DNA of 64,000 bases, from the NCBI RefSeq assembly GCF_900110415.1, contig NZ_FODR01000006.1:186001-250000 (forward strand), written 5' to 3'. The position numbers were made by a program, and so were the translations under genes. Position 1 is the stretch's first letter; each line of letters begins with the position of its first letter. This document shows positions 60,628 through 64,000 of this stretch, one piece after another. Source of the stretch: Mucilaginibacter sp. OK283. Its GTDB lineage: Bacteria; Bacteroidota; Bacteroidia; Sphingobacteriales; Sphingobacteriaceae. The notes under the pieces were generated by a model that did no database searches, was not told where the DNA came from, and saw only the letters and a list, made by a program, of their open reading frames with translations.

Positions 60628-62529
60628 TTATTTCGCAATAATCATAAACTCTGTACGCCTGTTTTTGGCCTTGTTTTCATCGGTAGTATTTGGTGCAATG
60701 GGCTGGGTTTCGCCATAGCCTTTATAAACGAGGCGGGCAGCCGGTATGCCGTTGGTAACAAGATATTGGTAGACAGATTTTGCCCGGTTTTCTGATAGTG
60801 TTTGATTAAACTGAACCGCGCCAACGTTATCTGTATGGCCTGATATTTCGATATGAACAGTTGGGTTTACGTTTAAAAATTCAACCAGTTTTAACAGTTC
60901 TGCTTTTGAGTCGCTCTGCAGGTCGAATTTGTTTGTATCAAAGAAGATATTTTTCAGGATCACTTTATTGCCAACCTCTATTGGAGATAATAACGCTTTA
61001 ATATGGAAAGGTTTCTGCTCTTTGTAACCAACCAGCGAGAAATTATCCGAATAAAACAAGTAGCCGCTTTTTGAAATATTCAACCCGTAATTTTTGCCCG
61101 ATGTTATAGTAGCCAAAAAGTCGCCCTCGTTGGCACTACTGTAGTCCTGGTAAACTGGCGTGTTATTTTGCAGGTCAATAATCTCAACGGCGGCTTCCAG
61201 CGGCTCATGGGTTTTTATATCGTTTACATTGCCTTTTACATAAGTTACAATATGGGGCCTTAAGCTTGCGGGTAGTTCAAATGTATAAATATCATAGCCT
61301 CCAAAGCCATTAAGGTTATCTGAGGCAAAAAAAGCGTAGTTTCCGTAAGCTGTAAGTGTAAGGCCGTTTTCATCGCCATTGGTATTAATAGGATAGCCCA
61401 GGTTTTGAGGCTTTTGCCATTTGCCATCTTTGCCAAGCCTGCTTACAAATAAATCTTTGTTGCCTAAGCCCGGCCAGCCATTTGAGCAAAAATAAAAAGT
61501 ACTGTCATCGGCATGAATAAACGGCGATTGTTCGTCATAGGAGGTATTGATATTGGGCCCCATATTTTCGGGCTCGCCCCAGCCTTTATCGGTCAGGGAC
61601 GATTTCCATATATCGTAGCCGCCGTACCCTCCTTTTTTATTGCTTACAAAATACAGCGTACGCCCGTCGGCGCTTATTGATGGCTGCGATTCCCAGCCCG
61701 AGGTATTTATGGGCGGACTCAGGTCGAATGGTTTGCCCCAATCATCTCCTCGTTTTTGTGCAATATAAATATCACAACGGCCGTGGCCGTCGGGGCGATT
61801 ACAGCCCGTAAAAAAAAGGTATTTACCATCCTGCGATATAGATTGCGCGCCCTCGTTGTATTGATCGGTGTTAATGCGGTTGCTCAGGTACGTGGCCGTA
61901 TCCCATTTGCCGTTTACTTTAAGGCTTTTATAAAAGTCTTCGTTTTTATTTATTTTACGGGTAAAAATGAGCATGCTTTCATCCGCGGTTGCCACGGGCA
62001 GGTATTCATCATCGGTGGTATTGATATTGACGCCCATGTTAATGGGTTTAAATGGTACCGGATGTTGTAGAGCCTGTATGCTAAACTTTGTATCGGCTAT
62101 TAGCTTTTGGGCCAATGCATTATTCTGGGGCGTTAAATCAGGATAGGTGAGGTATTTTTCCAGGTGCTGTTGTGCCTGTGTGTACTTAGCTTCAAAAATT
62201 TCCGTTTCGCCAATTCGCAGGTAAATGGAACGGTTAAATTCGGGATTTAACTGTATTACTTTAAGATATTCATCAATTGCCTGCTTATAAAGGTGCCGCA
62301 TCTTCAATACATCCGCCAGCTGTGCATGGGCCTCAACAAACTTCGAATCTTCGGCGATAGCTTTTTGCAGGTTCTCAATGGCATCATCGTAATAATGCTC
62401 ATCCAGGTTTTGACCGGCCTGGGCAAAATATTTTATTGCCTCACTGTTTTTGGTGGAATATTGCCTTTGCTGAGACCATCCAGCAACAGAAAAGAACAAA
62501 AACAGGGCGAAGACGATTACAACTCTCAT
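60628..62529 (-). CDS. TPR / PD40 / OmpA-like outer membrane protein (PorE-like)
   Basis: A 633-residue exported protein from ATG 62529 (signal MRVVIVFALFLFFSVAG). Domain order: TPR (about 25-135), PD40/WD40-like beta-propeller (about 160-420, with repeats such as YLFFTGCNRPDGHGRCDIY and TLYFVSNKKGGYGGYDIW), a carboxypeptidase-regulatory-like domain (about 435-500) and an OmpA C-terminal domain binding peptidoglycan (ISGHTDNVGAVQFNQTLSENRAK, KNRRTEFMI). This order matches PorE of the type IX secretion system, but many paralogues exist in the phylum and no other por genes are adjacent. Confidence 0.9.
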   Translation of the reverse strand: MRVVIVFALFLFFSVAGWSQQRQYSTKNSEAIKYFAQAGQNLDEHYYDDAIENLQKAIAEDSKFVEAHAQLADVLKMRHLYKQAIDEYLKVIQLNPEFNRSIYLRIGETEIFEAKYTQAQQHLEKYLTYPDLTPQNNALAQKLIADTKFSIQALQHPVPFKPINMGVNINTTDDEYLPVATADESMLIFTRKINKNEDFYKSLKVNGKWDTATYLSNRINTDQYNEGAQSISQDGKYLFFTGCNRPDGHGRCDIYIAQKRGDDWGKPFDLSPPINTSGWESQPSISADGRTLYFVSNKKGGYGGYDIWKSSLTDKGWGEPENMGPNINTSYDEQSPFIHADDSTFYFCSNGWPGLGNKDLFVSRLGKDGKWQKPQNLGYPINTNGDENGLTLTAYGNYAFFASDNLNGFGGYDIYTFELPASLRPHIVTYVKGNVNDIKTHEPLEAAVEIIDLQNNTPVYQDYSSANEGDFLATITSGKNYGLNISKSGYLFYSDNFSLVGYKEQKPFHIKALLSPIEVGNKVILKNIFFDTNKFDLQSDSKAELLKLVEFLNVNPTVHIEISGHTDNVGAVQFNQTLSENRAKSVYQYLVTNGIPAARLVYKGYGETQPIAPNTTDENKAKNRRTEFMIIAK

Positions 62530-62569
62530 CTGTAACAATACGATATATTTATATCGTAAGTTACAAATA

Positions 62570-63193
62570 TTACGGGATATTCAGGTATTTATGCGTTTGC
62601 AACGAAATTTCCCATTGAGGATTATTCATCACATAGTCAACAATAAGCGGGGTCATTTCTTTTGATTTTGACCATTCGGGTTGTAAATACAGTTTACAAT
62701 CGGGTGATACCATTTTGGCGTGATACTCGGCCCATTCAAAATCCGATTTGTTAAATACAATCACTTTTAATTCGTGGGCGTGCTCGGCAACCTGTTGCGT
62801 TGGCGCTTTGAACTTTTTTGGCGACAGGCAAATCCAATCCCAATCGCCTGATAGCCGGTATGCACCGGATGTTTCAATAAAAGTTTTTATACCCCGGTCA
62901 TGCAATTGTGTGGTCAGATAATCAAGATTGTAAATAAGCGGCTCGCCACCGGTTACCACAACAGCCTTTGAAGGATGTATGGATGCATTGGCAACAATCT
63001 GATCGGCAGCGGTAAGCGGATGCAGTTCGGCGTCCCAGCTTTCCTTTACGTCACACCAATGGCAGCCAACATCACAGCCGCCAAGACGGATAAAATAAGC
63101 GGCTTTGCCGGTGTTGTATCCTTCGCCCTGTATTGTATAAAACTCTTCCATTAAAGGAAGCAGCGTGCCATCGTCTGGAATTTGGTGTGCCAT
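62570..63193 (-). CDS. queE: 7-carboxy-7-deazaguanine synthase
   Basis: A 207-residue radical SAM enzyme from ATG 63193 (MAHQIPDDGTLLP). The iron-sulfur cysteines lie in GGCDVGCHWCDVKESWD (C-x3-C-x2-C). The start FYTIQGEGYNTGKAAYFIRLGGC is the QueE hallmark; VVTGGEPLIYNL and TFIETSGAYRLSG follow. It makes CDG, the precursor of queuosine and other deazapurines. No queC or queD genes are adjacent. Confidence 0.95.
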   Translation of the reverse strand: MAHQIPDDGTLLPLMEEFYTIQGEGYNTGKAAYFIRLGGCDVGCHWCDVKESWDAELHPLTAADQIVANASIHPSKAVVVTGGEPLIYNLDYLTTQLHDRGIKTFIETSGAYRLSGDWDWICLSPKKFKAPTQQVAEHAHELKVIVFNKSDFEWAEYHAKMVSPDCKLYLQPEWSKSKEMTPLIVDYVMNNPQWEISLQTHKYLNIP

Positions 63194-63416
63194 AATATTT
63201 TGCAAAAGTACCTAAATAAGCCGAAAGCATGAAGCTGAATGGTAAACGCAGGGTAAAACGTTTATCCGTTTTGTACATCCGGCACGTCCGGCATATCGTT
63301 GTGAGCGGTTATTATTAAATAAACAATATTTAAGTACCTGTATCACTGCAATAATTGGTTTTGAATTGTAAATTAGCGTCATGAAATCATAATTAATCTA
63401 TAAAACAATTGTTACC

Positions 63417-64000
63417 ATGAAAAAACTATACGTTCCAATTATCTTTTTGGCTTTGTTATGTTTTAGCTCATGTGTTGACATTGAAGAGCATTATGACTTT
63501 AAAAGCGACGGCAGCTGCAACGTAGCGTATGGTTTTGACATGAGCAAAGCTGTTTCGGTGTTGGTAAACCTCGTATCCGATTCGTTGAAACAAACACCTC
63601 AGTTTAGTTTGATTAAGGATACTACGCTCAATTTTTACAGTGCTATGCCCGATAGTACCCAGCAAAAAATGAATGCCTCCGAAATTGAACTGGCAAAAAG
63701 CAGCGACCTTACCGTGCATATGAACCTGAAGAAAAGCATTATGAAAGTTGCTATTAATCATAAAGCCAAAGATGCTGCCGACCTTAAATATTACCTTCAA
63801 AACGTATCTAAAATAGCACTGAATAGTCAAATCAGCGGCCTATCAACAGGGGAAAAAAACAGTAAAACCCTTGATGCCAAACAAATGGTTGCAGGGCAGG
63901 ACTATTACTCGTACGAGATTACGCCACACCGCTTTTACCGCATAGTTGATAAAATAAAATTTAACGCATTTTTAAAGAAAACAAAATCAACTTTTATGAT
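63417..64000 (+). CDS. Lipoprotein, cut by the right window edge
   Basis: The frame starts at ATG 63417 and is open for 194 codons to the edge. It begins with a lipoprotein signal, KLYVPIIFLALLCFSSC, with the lipidated cysteine at position 19. The mature part starts VDIEEHYDFKSDGSCNVAYGFDMSKAV and is rich in charged and Ser/Lys residues. It resembles uncharacterised Bacteroidota lipoproteins with a DFK-x-DGS start. No function can be given. Confidence 0.8.
   Translation, partial: MKKLYVPIIFLALLCFSSCVDIEEHYDFKSDGSCNVAYGFDMSKAVSVLVNLVSDSLKQTPQFSLIKDTTLNFYSAMPDSTQQKMNASEIELAKSSDLTVHMNLKKSIMKVAINHKAKDAADLKYYLQNVSKIALNSQISGLSTGEKNSKTLDAKQMVAGQDYYSYEITPHRFYRIVDKIKFNAFLKKTKSTFM

Overview
The window is chromosomal DNA of a Bacteroidota bacterium, most likely of the family Sphingobacteriaceae (Mucilaginibacter/Pedobacter-like). 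The evidence is a tmRNA with tag GENNYALAA, promoters of the TTG-N17-20-TAnnTTTG type, an alpha/beta-fused 2-oxoacid dehydrogenase E1, LytS/LytTR pairs, a PorE-like TPR/PD40/OmpA protein, a GH26 mannanase and DUF1573/DUF4199/DUF4202 proteins. Most of it is ordinary housekeeping sequence. The accessory DNA lies at about 1-5.1 kb, 8.1-18.3 kb and 19.9-23.5 kb. All family names are recognised by eye, since no searches were run.

Layout. 1-5088 (minus): a tightly overlapping operon, PqqD-like protein > ATP-grasp ligase > DAP-decarboxylase-like PLP enzyme > urea-transporter/M23-peptidase fusion > TPR protein cut by the window edge. It looks like an undescribed amino-acid or peptide tailoring and envelope system. 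5.3-7.8 kb: a stand-alone receiver and a LytTR/histidine-kinase pair. 8.1-14.5 kb: the accessory region. The ssrA gene is followed by a small att-bounded scar that carries an HTH protein and an Mrr-like nuclease. Next comes a three-gene cassette (11621-14075) of unrecognised proteins, two of which share an N-I-x-x-S-V-[VI]-x-G-N-x-N-x-V motif. I see this as the strongest candidate for a new system, plausibly defence-related. Three related MITE-like elements follow, at 14.1, 14.4 and 18.1 kb. 14.5-19.8 kb: a second LytS/LytTR pair, Ohr, an epoxide-hydrolase-like enzyme and a MATE pump. 19.9-23.5 kb: an SPFH/TPR/zinc-ribbon membrane operon reminiscent of Bacillus ydjGHI.

23.4-36.8 kb: small-molecule enzymes, DUF1573, the fused E1, nitroreductase, two convergent L,D-transpeptidases, GH26, DinB, HAD and MFS genes. 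36.9-45.2 kb: the aromatic amino-acid pathway, with pheA > aroF/chorismate mutase > aroA > aroC, and aroB nearby. A classical ribosome-mediated attenuator precedes pheA: a leader peptide rich in Phe and Tyr codons, an antiterminator and a terminator. 45.3-55.2 kb: proline dehydrogenase, two near-identical tRNA-Pro(TGG) genes, a nucleoside permease, a DUF151 nuclease, etfBA, ChrA and dnaB. 55.5-64 kb: rlmB, recQ, a LAS-peptidase-like membrane protein, a CBM6-like protein, the PorE-like protein, queE and a lipoprotein cut by the right edge.

Many intergenic gaps hold hairpins built from short repeated words, with a different word in each gap, and one gap has two hairpins of a CATTGCGAG repeat. 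No rRNA, CRISPR array, integrase or transposase gene was seen.
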